Of a stretch of 64,000 nt of DNA, positions 35,185-43,326 are shown in pieces; the stretch's first letter is position 1; each line of letters begins with the position of its first letter. The stretch is from JAJYKC01 sp035545735. GTDB taxonomy: Bacteria > Acidobacteriota > Terriglobia > Bryobacterales > Bryobacteraceae. The notes under the pieces are model-generated. The model did no database searches and had not been told where the DNA came from. It was given only the letters and a program-made list of their open reading frames with translations. The DNA lies in NCBI GenBank assembly GCA_035545735.1, contig DASZXS010000065.1:186001-250000 (forward strand), read 5' to 3'. The position numbers were made by a program, and so were the translations under genes.

Positions 35185-36801
35185 CTACTTGCGGGCCCGG
35201 AGAGTGCCGGTGCTCTCGTTCAAGATCAGGCGTTCCATCCGGGGCGCGCTCTTGAAATCGAACATAGTTTCAATCGAGTTCGAGATGGCGTCGAAGGAGC
35301 CTTCGCCCAGCCGGCGGCCGCCGATCCAGTTGTCTTCGATAAAGACCATGATGGACGCCTGGTTGGTCAGCGCGTGATCGACGAAATTTGTCTTCGCCCA
35401 GGGTGAGATGGCAAGCAGCGGCAAACGCGGCCCAAAACCGCAGCGCCCCTGCGCGTGCGCGTTGCCCGGATCGACGCCCGGAAGAGCGCTGCTTCCATCG
35501 CCGCAACTCCCCGGCCCGTTGAGAGCGTCCGTGCTGCCGGTCGATTGATTGACGATGGGGCCCATTTGATGGTCGTACCACCCGTCCGAGTCGTCATAAG
35601 TGACGATCACTGCCGTGTTTTTCCATTCCGGGGTCCCCTGCAGAAAATTCACCACCTGCACCAGAAAGGTTTGTTCGTCGAGCGGATTGGAGTATCCCGC
35701 GTGACCATCCTGGAACGCGGGAGCCTTGAGGAAGCTGACCGCGGGAAAGTTTCTGGCGCGCACGGCGTCATAAAAATCGTGGATATCGTATTCGTGATTT
35801 GCCGCGTCGCCGTTGTGTCCGATCGTGCGGACCGAGTCCGGCCGGGCGTGCGTTGGATTGGCGGTGGAGGGGTAGTACTGAAAGGGCTGATGGTGAGCGA
35901 TGTAATCGGGAATCGTCTTTCCGGTTATGGGCGATCGGGAAGAGCGATGGCACCCGGTTGTTCCGTTTGGATTTTTGATATTCAGATCGAAGCCGCCGAT
36001 GAACCACCCCCAGGTTACGTTGGCCTCGGTGAGGAGATCGCCGATATTTTTCCCCGCCATCGAGGCGAGCATGCGAGTGGTCGCGGAACAAACATCACCC
36101 ACCGGATCGGGGTCGCTGATCAGCGTGAAAGAGCCGCGACCGCCGTCGGCGAGTCCGCCCTTGCCGTTGCGGATGTCCACCACGCCATTGGTTTGGCCGG
36201 AAACCAGATTGATGGCCCCCGGCGTCGAAGGGCCGAAATTCGTTCCGAAGAAGTTGTCGCTCATCGCGAAACGTTGAGCGTAATTCCACATGGCGGTGAC
36301 GGTATTGCCGTCGAAATAACCCATAGTCAGGCCCGTGGTGTCGAGGACGCTCTCAGGAGAAGAAGACCCCGGCGCGGGTTTGTTCCCGCGGCCCACCGAT
36401 TTTGGGAAAAGGTCCATCACGCCGCCGTGAAAGGCCATCTGCTCTTCGGTATATCCGTGCTGCTGGTCCGCGGTGGCGGCTTGTGACCGGTCCAGCCGGA
36501 ACGGGTTGACGGCGCCTTTGCCGTTCTCCGGATTTGCTGCATTGGGGTTACGCGTCAAAAGAGCCGCGCTGATTCCATTTACCGCCGGCGTGGCGGGCGA
36601 AGCCGTGAATTGCGGTTCACCCGGCGGATTCTTCGCATGCGGGTAGACGCCAAAGTAATGATCGAACGATACGTTCTCCGGGAAGATAATGACAAGGTGG
36701 CGAATTGGCGTCTTGGGCGCCTGGGCCTCCGCGGCGATGCCCGGACCGAGCGACAGCGCGCACAGCGCTCCGAAACAAGCAGACCAGCGTCGCTTTTGCA
36801 T
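35185..36801 (-). CDS. Secreted phospholipase C / acid phosphatase (AcpA-type phosphoesterase)
   Basis: The 538-residue enzyme has a signal peptide (CFGALCALSLGPGIAAEAQA). The first conserved block is VIIFPENVSFDHYFGVYPH, with metal or nucleophile ligands (Glu-Asn-x-Ser-Phe-Asp-His). Further family blocks are MSDNFFGTNFGPSTPG and VTYDDSDGWYDHQMGP, carrying acidic and His ligands. Members hydrolyse phosphatidylcholine or phosphomonoesters; specificity is unknown. It lies 14 bases upstream of the multicopper oxidase gene and 19 bases downstream of the hydrolase gene, all on the minus strand, suggesting a hydrolase-phospholipase-oxidase operon. Confidence 0.88.
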   Translation of the reverse strand: MQKRRWSACFGALCALSLGPGIAAEAQAPKTPIRHLVIIFPENVSFDHYFGVYPHAKNPPGEPQFTASPATPAVNGISAALLTRNPNAANPENGKGAVNPFRLDRSQAATADQQHGYTEEQMAFHGGVMDLFPKSVGRGNKPAPGSSSPESVLDTTGLTMGYFDGNTVTAMWNYAQRFAMSDNFFGTNFGPSTPGAINLVSGQTNGVVDIRNGKGGLADGGRGSFTLISDPDPVGDVCSATTRMLASMAGKNIGDLLTEANVTWGWFIGGFDLNIKNPNGTTGCHRSSRSPITGKTIPDYIAHHQPFQYYPSTANPTHARPDSVRTIGHNGDAANHEYDIHDFYDAVRARNFPAVSFLKAPAFQDGHAGYSNPLDEQTFLVQVVNFLQGTPEWKNTAVIVTYDDSDGWYDHQMGPIVNQSTGSTDALNGPGSCGDGSSALPGVDPGNAHAQGRCGFGPRLPLLAISPWAKTNFVDHALTNQASIMVFIEDNWIGGRRLGEGSFDAISNSIETMFDFKSAPRMERLILNESTGTLRARK

Positions 36802-36820
36802 GAAGGTCTATTTTACGCAT

Positions 36821-37753
36821 TCACCGGGCGTTCGCGCGCGCCTGCTGGACAACGTCCAATACCGCATCGATTACCAGTTCCGGCTCATCGATCGGAATCC
36901 AGTGCCCGCTGCTCCGGGCGACGCGGTGAACCCCGCGCGAAGACAGGCGCGCCGCCTCTTCCTGCTGCTTGAAACGCCGCGGGCTCGGATTGGCGGCGGT
37001 GAGGACCACCAGCGGGAGATCGCCGAGACCGCTCACGGCGGCAATATCGGAGGCGCTTTCCGGAAGGCTTTCCATCTGGCTGGCAAGAGCGTCGTAAAAC
37101 TTGGGGCGCACCCAGGCCCTCGCCGCGGTTAGCTGAATCTCGCGGGAGAGCTTTTGCAAGGGGACCAGAAGATTGTCGGTATTTCCCTTCAAGACCCCGC
37201 CGCTTACCGAGGTCGAGATCCGCCGCGCCGGACCGGCGGCGCCCGCGCGCACCATCCAGAAGACAGCGCGGGCGATGCCCAGACGCGCGGCCAGTGCACC
37301 GCGCCGGGCCAGCCACGCGCCGGTATGGAGTTTCTTCCGGTTCTGAGGGCTCATCTCCGTCCACTCGCGAGCGTCGGGCGGGTCCACCAGCACCAGCCCC
37401 GCCATGTCCCGGAGGTAGCGCGAGGCGAAGAGCCTGGCCGTCATCCCGCCGAAGGAATGCCCCACCAGAACAAAAGGCGGAGGGACTTTGGCGCGCTCCA
37501 GCATCGTTCGTAACTCGTCGGCAATTCGTGAGGCGGTGCGCGGCATGGGGCCGGCCTGACTCCGCCCCAAACCGGCGCGGTCGTACGACAGTGTAAGCGT
37601 TTCTTGTGCTACCGCCGGTTGGACGAGGGCCCAACTGAGGGACGACGCCCCGAGCGCGGCATCGAAGATCACCGCGGGAGACCCGTCCCCGGCACGCTCC
37701 ACGTAAAGCGAGTGCCTGCCCGCCTGGATCATCTCCCTGTTCGTAGCGCCCAT
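36821..37753 (-). CDS. Alpha/beta hydrolase
   Basis: The 310-residue protein is a cytoplasmic-looking alpha/beta-hydrolase fold enzyme. The nucleophile elbow is VLVGHSFGGMTARLFA, the oxyanion and cap regions follow, and the catalytic His is in SSGHWIPIDEP. The acid is probably in LVVLTAANPS or nearby. The substrate is unknown; such enzymes include esterases, epoxide hydrolases and haloalkane dehalogenases, and the absence of an N-terminal Asp nucleophile argues against the last. First gene of the minus-strand group that includes the phospholipase and multicopper oxidase. Divergent from the ECF sigma gene. Confidence 0.82.
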   Translation of the reverse strand: MGATNREMIQAGRHSLYVERAGDGSPAVIFDAALGASSLSWALVQPAVAQETLTLSYDRAGLGRSQAGPMPRTASRIADELRTMLERAKVPPPFVLVGHSFGGMTARLFASRYLRDMAGLVLVDPPDAREWTEMSPQNRKKLHTGAWLARRGALAARLGIARAVFWMVRAGAAGPARRISTSVSGGVLKGNTDNLLVPLQKLSREIQLTAARAWVRPKFYDALASQMESLPESASDIAAVSGLGDLPLVVLTAANPSPRRFKQQEEAARLSSRGVHRVARSSGHWIPIDEPELVIDAVLDVVQQARANAR

Positions 37754-37784
37754 CTCTACAGGATAGACAATGCAAATACTTGCA

Positions 37785-37798
37785 CTTGCGGCCGCAAG
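37785..37798. promoter_or_regulatory. Perfect 14-base palindrome upstream of the ECF sigma operon
   Basis: CTTGCGGCCGCAAG is a perfect palindrome, about 74 bases before the sigma gene's TTG start and 32 before the hydrolase start on the other strand. A TTGCAC (37780-37785) and TAGTAT (37803-37808) flank it at 17-base spacing, so it would sit between weak -35 and -10 elements. It is a candidate operator for the divergent pair; the regulator is unknown. Confidence 0.35.
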
Positions 37799-37871
37799 GC
37801 TTTAGTATTCTTAAGATTCCACTAAATTTATTTGCCCTCGTGCGACAGCGGGCGCCGGACAAAATTCGATC

Positions 37872-38429
37872 TTGAGCCAGGAAGTATTCACACCGGACTA
37901 TCTTGACCGCCTCCGTGCCGCGGATCCGGAGACCGAGCGGCATTTCGTCCGCTACTTTAGCTCTCTGATGCGTCTGAAGTTACGGGGGATGATTCGTTCT
38001 CCTCAGGTTGCCGAAGATGTCTGCCAGGAAACCTTCATGCGGATCTTCCGCATTCTCCGTTCGGAACGGGGGATCGAGAGTCCCGACCGTCTTCCGGCGT
38101 TTGTTCATACGGTATGCAGAAATGTCGCCCTAGAGCACCTGCGGGCCCTGGGACGTCACCCGCAGATCCCGGAAAACGCGCCGGATGTCTCAAGCGGCCC
38201 GGTGGATTTCGATGCGAGCCTTGTGAATGAAGAGCGTAAGCAGGTGATTCGCCAGGTTTTGGGGGAGCTGAATTACAGAGACCAGCAAATTCTCCGGATG
38301 ATCTATTTGGAAGAGGTGGATAAGCTTCAGGTTTGCAGTTACTTTCGTGTGAAGCCGGACCACCTGAGGCTATTGCTACACCGCGCAAAAAACCGCTTCC
38401 GCAAGGTACTGGAACGGGAAGGAGCCTAG
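37872..38429 (+). CDS. ECF-type RNA polymerase sigma factor
   Basis: The 185-residue protein starts with TTG 37872. Sigma region 2 is seen in MRLKLRGMIRSPQVAEDVCQETFMRIFRILR. Region 4 is LNYRDQQILRMIYLEEVDKLQVCSYFRVKPDHLRLLLHRAKNRFRK, ending in a basic recognition helix. No region 1 or 3, so it is an extracytoplasmic-function sigma factor. It is followed by a membrane anti-sigma factor, then an unknown gene and a TPR-CHAT lipoprotein on the same strand, so it probably drives or is governed by that operon. Confidence 0.9.
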   Translation: MSQEVFTPDYLDRLRAADPETERHFVRYFSSLMRLKLRGMIRSPQVAEDVCQETFMRIFRILRSERGIESPDRLPAFVHTVCRNVALEHLRALGRHPQIPENAPDVSSGPVDFDASLVNEERKQVIRQVLGELNYRDQQILRMIYLEEVDKLQVCSYFRVKPDHLRLLLHRAKNRFRKVLEREGA

Positions 38430-38511
38430 GCAGGTTGAGAGAAAGACCGGAAATTTCCGATGGCGCTGAAACGTTCGTGCAATGTGGAACACAGACAGGC
38501 AGAGGAAGTTG

Positions 38512-39189
38512 ATGGACCACGTTGAGGCCCGGAAAAGTAAAGCGGTTGAGAGATATCTGCTCGGAGAGCTTTCTGAGGAGGAAAGCGAGGAGTTCGAGTT
38601 GCATTTCTTCGACTGCAAAGACTGCGAGGAGGAACTGAGGGTCGGCGCCCTGTTTGCCGAGAACGCGCGCGCGGTGTTCGCGGAGGGGTACGCGCCCCGT
38701 AGTTGGTGGAGTTCCTTCCAGGAAACGTGGGCAGGAGCGTGGCGCCGTCCCGCTCTCGGGGTGCCTAGTTTCGCGGCGTTATTGCTGGTGGCAGTTTCGG
38801 TGTATCAGAACGGAGTCGAGATTCCCTCCCTTCGGCGCCAGGCCGCTGTCGCGACCAGCCCGCAGTTAACCGCTATTGCGACACTGAAGGGGCTTTCTCG
38901 CGGCGCGGAGAGCGACGAGAGAACGATCGGCGTGCCCAAGGCGGCGTCTTCGCTGGTGATTCAATTCGACGTCACGGCGGATCCTCTGCCGTCCCGCATT
39001 CGCTGCGATGTTGTGAACAGCGCCGGGTCGGTGGTTTCGTCCTCGGTGGTGCCCGTTCCGGCAAACGGCACCGTTCCACTCTCGGTTAGCACAAGAGTGG
39101 TTGGTCCCGGCTCCTGGGTTCTGGTCGTGCGTGATGCCACTAGCGGAAATGAAATATCAAGGTACCCTTTTAGGTATCGGATTTCATAG
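38512..39189 (+). CDS. Membrane anti-sigma factor with zinc-finger motif (zf-HC2)
   Basis: ATG 38512 is chosen because AGAGGAAG lies just upstream; another ATG at 38482 has no such site. The 225-residue protein has an N-terminal cytoplasmic domain with the zinc-binding anti-sigma motif His31-x3-Cys35-x2-Cys38 (ELHFFDCKDC). A single membrane helix follows near residues 78-98 (GVPSFAALLLVAVSVYQ). The outer domain of about 125 residues ends with a beta-rich segment (PSRIRCDVVNSAGSVVSS ... GSWVLVV) that could sense a signal. Placed right after the sigma gene, as expected for a cognate pair. Confidence 0.85.
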   Translation: MDHVEARKSKAVERYLLGELSEEESEEFELHFFDCKDCEEELRVGALFAENARAVFAEGYAPRSWWSSFQETWAGAWRRPALGVPSFAALLLVAVSVYQNGVEIPSLRRQAAVATSPQLTAIATLKGLSRGAESDERTIGVPKAASSLVIQFDVTADPLPSRIRCDVVNSAGSVVSSSVVPVPANGTVPLSVSTRVVGPGSWVLVVRDATSGNEISRYPFRYRIS

Positions 39190-39215
39190 AGATTTCCACT
39201 CAGGAGGCAGTACCG

Positions 39216-39995
39216 GTGTCCAGATACCTTTATCACGGCGAAGCGTCCGCCGCCAACGGCATATTGTCGGGGCCGACGCAAGAGATCATTGAAGTGCAGG
39301 CGTCGTGCTCGCTGCCGGTAATCGGCGGGACGGCGAAGGCGCATATTCAAAAGTTTTCCCACAACGGCGCGGGCGGCAACGTGCTTTCCTTCGAGCACGG
39401 CCACACACAGGCGCTTGGCTATTACGTTGAAAAAGACCAGGCCTGGAATACCATCGTCACAGCGACCGTGGAAGGCCTGAACATTTTGGATGTCGTGACC
39501 GCGAAGAAAGTGGTGGCGCGCCTCGCGTCGGAACATCCTATTCGCGGCGGCAAACCCTGCATCCGCGCCATTGGAAGCACCTTTGAGGGCTTGCGGATTG
39601 CCGGCAAGGACGTCGAGGTGGACCTGGCGACGGACCACCTGGACCGGTATGCGGTACACGACGATCTGCTGGGCGCGTATCACGGTAAGGACACCGTGTT
39701 CCGGGAGCTTTTCGACAAGCTGCGGCGCCGGGACTTCGGAGCGCCTCATGAAACGCCGGAATTGATTGGCTGTACTCTGGTCAGAGGTATTGAGTGCCAT
39801 TCCGACCAGGTTACGTTCGAAGACGGCGTCGTTGTGATTCCGAATTTCGGGAAAATGCATTTGGCCGAGTTGATCATCAAACCGTACGAACGCAGCCTGA
39901 CGATGATCCGGGTGGAGTTGGGGTCGCCTCCGTCGGGAAGCGTCACGGTTGCATCCGGCCGTACCAATGGATCGCCCACCGGCGGCGGCCACTAG
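39216..39995 (+). CDS. Conserved-context protein of unknown function in the sigma/CHAT operon
   Basis: I do not recognise this 259-residue protein. It starts at GTG 39216 with a good CAGGAGGC ribosome-binding site 26 bases after the anti-sigma gene. It has no signal peptide and no membrane helix, so it is probably cytoplasmic. Much of it reads as alternating beta strands, with repeated Gly/His turns (SFEHGHTQALGYYVEKDQ; VDLATDHLDRYAVHDD). A Gly/Ser/Thr-rich tail (GSVTVASGRTNGSPTGGGH) ends the protein. Its 3' end overlaps the open frame of the CHAT gene. By position it may be a CHAT substrate or a partner of the anti-sigma factor. Confidence 0.6.
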   Translation: MSRYLYHGEASAANGILSGPTQEIIEVQASCSLPVIGGTAKAHIQKFSHNGAGGNVLSFEHGHTQALGYYVEKDQAWNTIVTATVEGLNILDVVTAKKVVARLASEHPIRGGKPCIRAIGSTFEGLRIAGKDVEVDLATDHLDRYAVHDDLLGAYHGKDTVFRELFDKLRRRDFGAPHETPELIGCTLVRGIECHSDQVTFEDGVVVIPNFGKMHLAELIIKPYERSLTMIRVELGSPPSGSVTVASGRTNGSPTGGGH

Positions 39996-40021
39996 CCGGA
40001 CTGCTCCTGATTGTCGGGTTC

Positions 40022-42439
40022 ATGGCCGGCTGCCGCCGGCCATCGCTCTCCCAACGCTACGACGAAGCGGACTCACTCTACCGGCAGGACAAACCGGCGG
40101 CGAAAGAGCGCGCGGCGGCCGGTCTGGCGGAAGCAGCCGCGCACCATTCCCGGGAGTGGACCTGGAAGTTCCGCACGCTGCTCGCCTCGATTCTTATCAA
40201 TCGCAACGACGCCCGAGGCGCATTGCAGGTGCTGGCGGAAGGCGGGCCCGCTCCGAACGACCATGCCGGCGCGGAGCGAGAGTCCCTCAGCGGCTATGCC
40301 GAAGTGCTCCTGGGGCATTACGACGCCGCCGGGGTGAAGTTGGAGAAAGCGCGGCGTCTGGCGGCGCCGCTCGGCGACGCCGCGCTACAGGACCGGATCA
40401 AGCTCAATCTGAGCGCGCTCTACGCGCTTCAGGAAGAGTTCGACCAGTCCGAAGTCGAACTGCGGCAGGTGATCGAAAGTGCGAGCGCCCGGGGAGATTT
40501 ACGCATGCAGGCGAAAGCGATGCTGAATCTCGCCTACAACGACCATCGCGAGCTGCGCAACGAAGAGGCCGTGGAATGGCTGGAGAAGGCTATCCCTCTT
40601 TTTCAGGAAACGGGCGACCGTTTCAACCTCGCCAAGGCGACCGGTAATCTCGGATGGGCGTATCTCGATCTCGGCGCTTTAGAGAATGCGCTCTCCTACT
40701 TTTCCGATGCAGCCGCCCAGTCCGGCAAGATTGGCGATTCGCTCGGCCAGATCACCTCTTTGAATGGGGCGGCGGAAATTCTCCTGAAACAACGCAAATA
40801 CAGCGCCTCGGCCGAGCGCAGCAAGCAGGCATTGGAGCTCGCCCGCCGGTCGGGCAACGTTGCCTGGGAGGCCGATTCTCTGGACGCGCTGGCGGCGGGG
40901 GCCCTGGAGTTGAAGAACTGGGACGAGGCGCGGAGCTACAACGAACAATCCCGCGCTCTTTCGCGCAAGCTGGAGAGCAGGGAAGGGCTGGTCAACAATC
41001 AGGAAGTGGACGCCAGAATCGCGGCGGGACGGAAACAATACGCGCTGGCGGAGCGCCTGTTCCGCGACGTGCTCGCCTCCCAGGATTCTCAAGACCCGGC
41101 CGTGCGGCTGGATGCGCAATCCGGTCTGGCAAAGCTCTATGCGGCGCAGGGGCAGCCGCGGAAGGCGGAGCGGGAATTCCGGGCGGCGATCGCCTACAGC
41201 GAAACCTGGCGGGGACGTCTCAAGAAGGACGAGAACAAAGTTACTTATCTTTCGAGTCTGATCGACCTTTTCAGGGAGTATGTTTCATTTCTGGTGAAAC
41301 ATCGTCAGGACCGAAGGGCGCTTGAGGTAGCCGATTCGAGCCGCGCCCGCGTGCTCGCCGAAAAACTGATTGCGGAGCCGAAACCGAGTACGGCCCAGGA
41401 TTTTCAGGAGATGGCGCGGCGTTTGCGCGGCGTTCTGCTCTCGTACTGGCTTGGGCCGCGGCAGTCGTATCTGTGGGTGGTCACCGGCTCGCAAGTAGCC
41501 ACCTTTATCCTGCCCGGCGAAGAGACGCTGGCCGAGCGCGTCCGGAAATACCAAAGCTTCCTCGAGGACGGTCTTGGCGACCCGCTTGTGTCGCAGGACG
41601 CCAATGGCGCGGCACTCTGGCAGACCTTGATCGCGCCGGCTCAGAAGATGATTCCGCAGGGAGCGGAGGTGATTCTCGCGCCGGATGGCGTGCTGAATTC
41701 GTTGAATTTCGAAACTCTTCCAGTGCCGGGTGAGCGCTGGCACTACTGGATTGAGGATGCCACGGTGCGCATTGCCCCTTCGCTGAGCGTTTTATACGCC
41801 AACCGGACGGAGCGGAGGGAGCCGCCGCCATCGGTTCTCCTGATTGGCGATCCGGTGAGCCCAGGTGGAGACTTCCCGGGCCTCCCGCACGCGGCCGACG
41901 AGCTGAGACGGGTCCGCCGCCACTTCCCACCGGGCGCCTCGAAAATCTACGAAGGCGCCATCGCCCAGCCGGCCATCTACGAGCGGGCCGCACCGGACAA
42001 ATTTCGCGTCATACATTTCGCCACGCATTCTCTGCCGAACCGCTTGAGCCCGCTCGATTCGGCGTTGATTTTGTCGCCGAAAAACGGTGTATACAAGCTG
42101 TATGCGCGAGACATTGCGGAAGTGCCGCTGCGCGCGGAGCTGGTAACCATCTCGGCCTGCAAGAGCGCCGGCGCGAGGACCTATTCCGGCGAGGGGCAGG
42201 TTGGGTTGGCCTGGGCTTTTCTACAAGCCGGCGCGAGCAACGTCATCGCCGGACTGTGGGATGTGGATGACACCTACACGCCCGGGCTGATGGATTCCCT
42301 TTATGCCGGAATGCAGAAAGGCATGGACGCGGCGGAAGCGCTCCGGCGCGCTAAACTCGCCCTGATCCACTCTCAAACCGTGGCGCGCAAGCCCTATTAC
42401 TGGGGCCCATTTCTGATCTTCACCGGGAGAGATCGTTGA
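40022..42439 (+). CDS. TPR-CHAT lipoprotein, caspase-like peptidase
   Basis: From ATG 40022 the protein has 805 residues, but the reading frame continues upstream through a clear lipoprotein signal: RRRPLAGLLLIVGFMAGC with lipobox FMAGC. No ATG, GTG or TTG lies in the frame between that basic stretch and the next ATG at 39794, so the true start is unresolved. The first 450 residues are TPR repeats (for example ALSYFSDAAAQSGKIGD). The C-terminal CHAT domain shows His669 in FRVIHFATHS and Cys713 in TISACKSAGA, the catalytic dyad, followed by AWAFLQAGASNVIAGLWDVDD. The fourth gene of the sigma/anti-sigma operon. It is likely a signalling peptidase anchored in a membrane. Confidence 0.82.
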   Translation: MAGCRRPSLSQRYDEADSLYRQDKPAAKERAAAGLAEAAAHHSREWTWKFRTLLASILINRNDARGALQVLAEGGPAPNDHAGAERESLSGYAEVLLGHYDAAGVKLEKARRLAAPLGDAALQDRIKLNLSALYALQEEFDQSEVELRQVIESASARGDLRMQAKAMLNLAYNDHRELRNEEAVEWLEKAIPLFQETGDRFNLAKATGNLGWAYLDLGALENALSYFSDAAAQSGKIGDSLGQITSLNGAAEILLKQRKYSASAERSKQALELARRSGNVAWEADSLDALAAGALELKNWDEARSYNEQSRALSRKLESREGLVNNQEVDARIAAGRKQYALAERLFRDVLASQDSQDPAVRLDAQSGLAKLYAAQGQPRKAEREFRAAIAYSETWRGRLKKDENKVTYLSSLIDLFREYVSFLVKHRQDRRALEVADSSRARVLAEKLIAEPKPSTAQDFQEMARRLRGVLLSYWLGPRQSYLWVVTGSQVATFILPGEETLAERVRKYQSFLEDGLGDPLVSQDANGAALWQTLIAPAQKMIPQGAEVILAPDGVLNSLNFETLPVPGERWHYWIEDATVRIAPSLSVLYANRTERREPPPSVLLIGDPVSPGGDFPGLPHAADELRRVRRHFPPGASKIYEGAIAQPAIYERAAPDKFRVIHFATHSLPNRLSPLDSALILSPKNGVYKLYARDIAEVPLRAELVTISACKSAGARTYSGEGQVGLAWAFLQAGASNVIAGLWDVDDTYTPGLMDSLYAGMQKGMDAAEALRRAKLALIHSQTVARKPYYWGPFLIFTGRDR

Positions 42440-42467
42440 ACCACCACGGCAAAGCGCCCGGCCCCTC

Positions 42468-42734
42468 CTAGACGTCGAGCATAACCTGGTCGATGAAGCA
42501 CCAGGCCCAGTCCTCGCCGGGCTCCAGGGAGCGCATGATCGGGTGTTTTGCGCGGTGGAAGTGTTTGGTTGCGTGTTTGTTCCGCGACGAATCGCAGCAC
42601 CCGACGTGGCCGCAGGTCAGGCACATCCGAAGATGTACCCAGGTGTCGCCGCTTTTCAGGCACTCCTCGCACCCATTCGTGCGCGGGGAGACATCTTCAA
42701 TCTGGCTGGTGTGAGAGCATTGACTGGCTGGCAT
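42468..42734 (-). CDS. Small UBP-type zinc-finger protein
   Basis: The 88-residue protein consists almost entirely of a ZnF-UBP domain: CEECLKSGDTWVHLRMCLTCGHVGCCD, then HATKHFHRAKHPIMRSLEPGEDWAWCF. The Cys/His series matches the three-zinc fold of the eukaryotic ubiquitin-binding finger. Bacterial free-standing versions exist in many genomes and their role is unknown; bacteria lack canonical ubiquitin, so a small-protein C-terminus or other ligand is possible. Convergent with the CHAT gene across 28 bases. Confidence 0.82.
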   Translation of the reverse strand: MPASQCSHTSQIEDVSPRTNGCEECLKSGDTWVHLRMCLTCGHVGCCDSSRNKHATKHFHRAKHPIMRSLEPGEDWAWCFIDQVMLDV

Positions 42735-42800
42735 TAAGACCTCCAGGTGATAGAGCCAAGGGCTCGAGATAATGTGTCACCATGGCAGAAAGGACATTCC

Positions 42801-43316
42801 ATGACGACTCCATTGACCACCCTTGCGATTTCCATCTTACTGCCCGCGGGACTTTTGATGGCGGCGCCCAAGAGCGTCAGCGTGCAACTCCACGACGGCT
42901 CCGGGAAGAGCGCCGGCACGGCGAAAATTTCTTCTCACGACGGTGGGGTCCAGATCAAGCTGAATGTCAAGGGGCTGGCCGCCGGAGAGCACGCCCTGCA
43001 CTTCCACCAGAATGCGAAGTGCGAAGGCCCCGACTTCAAGTCAGCCGGGCCGCACTTCAATCCGGATGGCAAGCATCATGGGCTTGAGAACGCGGAAGGA
43101 CCTCACGCCGGCGATATGCCGAACTTCACCGTGGGCGCCGATGGAAAGGCAAAAACCACGGTTGTGAATCCGCGGGTAAACCTGGGCTCGGATAGCCATT
43201 CCCTATTCAGCAACGGGGGCACGGCGCTGGTGATACACGCCAAGGCCGACGACCTGAAATCCGACCCGGCCGGCAACGCGGGCGACCGCATCGCCTGCGG
43301 CGTAATCCTGCCATAA
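42801..43316 (+). CDS. sodC: Periplasmic Cu/Zn superoxide dismutase
   Basis: The 171-residue enzyme starts at ATG 42801 with an AGAAAGGAC ribosome-binding site and a signal peptide ending in GLLMAA. All metal and catalytic residues appear: HFHQNAKCEGP (Cu ligands and structural Cys), GPHFNPDGKHHG, GPHAGDMPN (Zn ligands with Asp), HAKADDLKSDP and GDRIACGVI (second Cys). Complete. It should dismutate superoxide in the periplasm. It is convergent with tsaC and divergent from the zinc-finger gene. Confidence 0.94.
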   Translation: MTTPLTTLAISILLPAGLLMAAPKSVSVQLHDGSGKSAGTAKISSHDGGVQIKLNVKGLAAGEHALHFHQNAKCEGPDFKSAGPHFNPDGKHHGLENAEGPHAGDMPNFTVGADGKAKTTVVNPRVNLGSDSHSLFSNGGTALVIHAKADDLKSDPAGNAGDRIACGVILP

Positions 43317-43326
43317 CCGGACGCTC

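Noticed and set aside
40022..42439. CHAT-TPR gene as part of a type III-E CRISPR system
   Set aside because: No repeat array, no Cas7-11 or Csx30 and no CRISPR genes are in the window.
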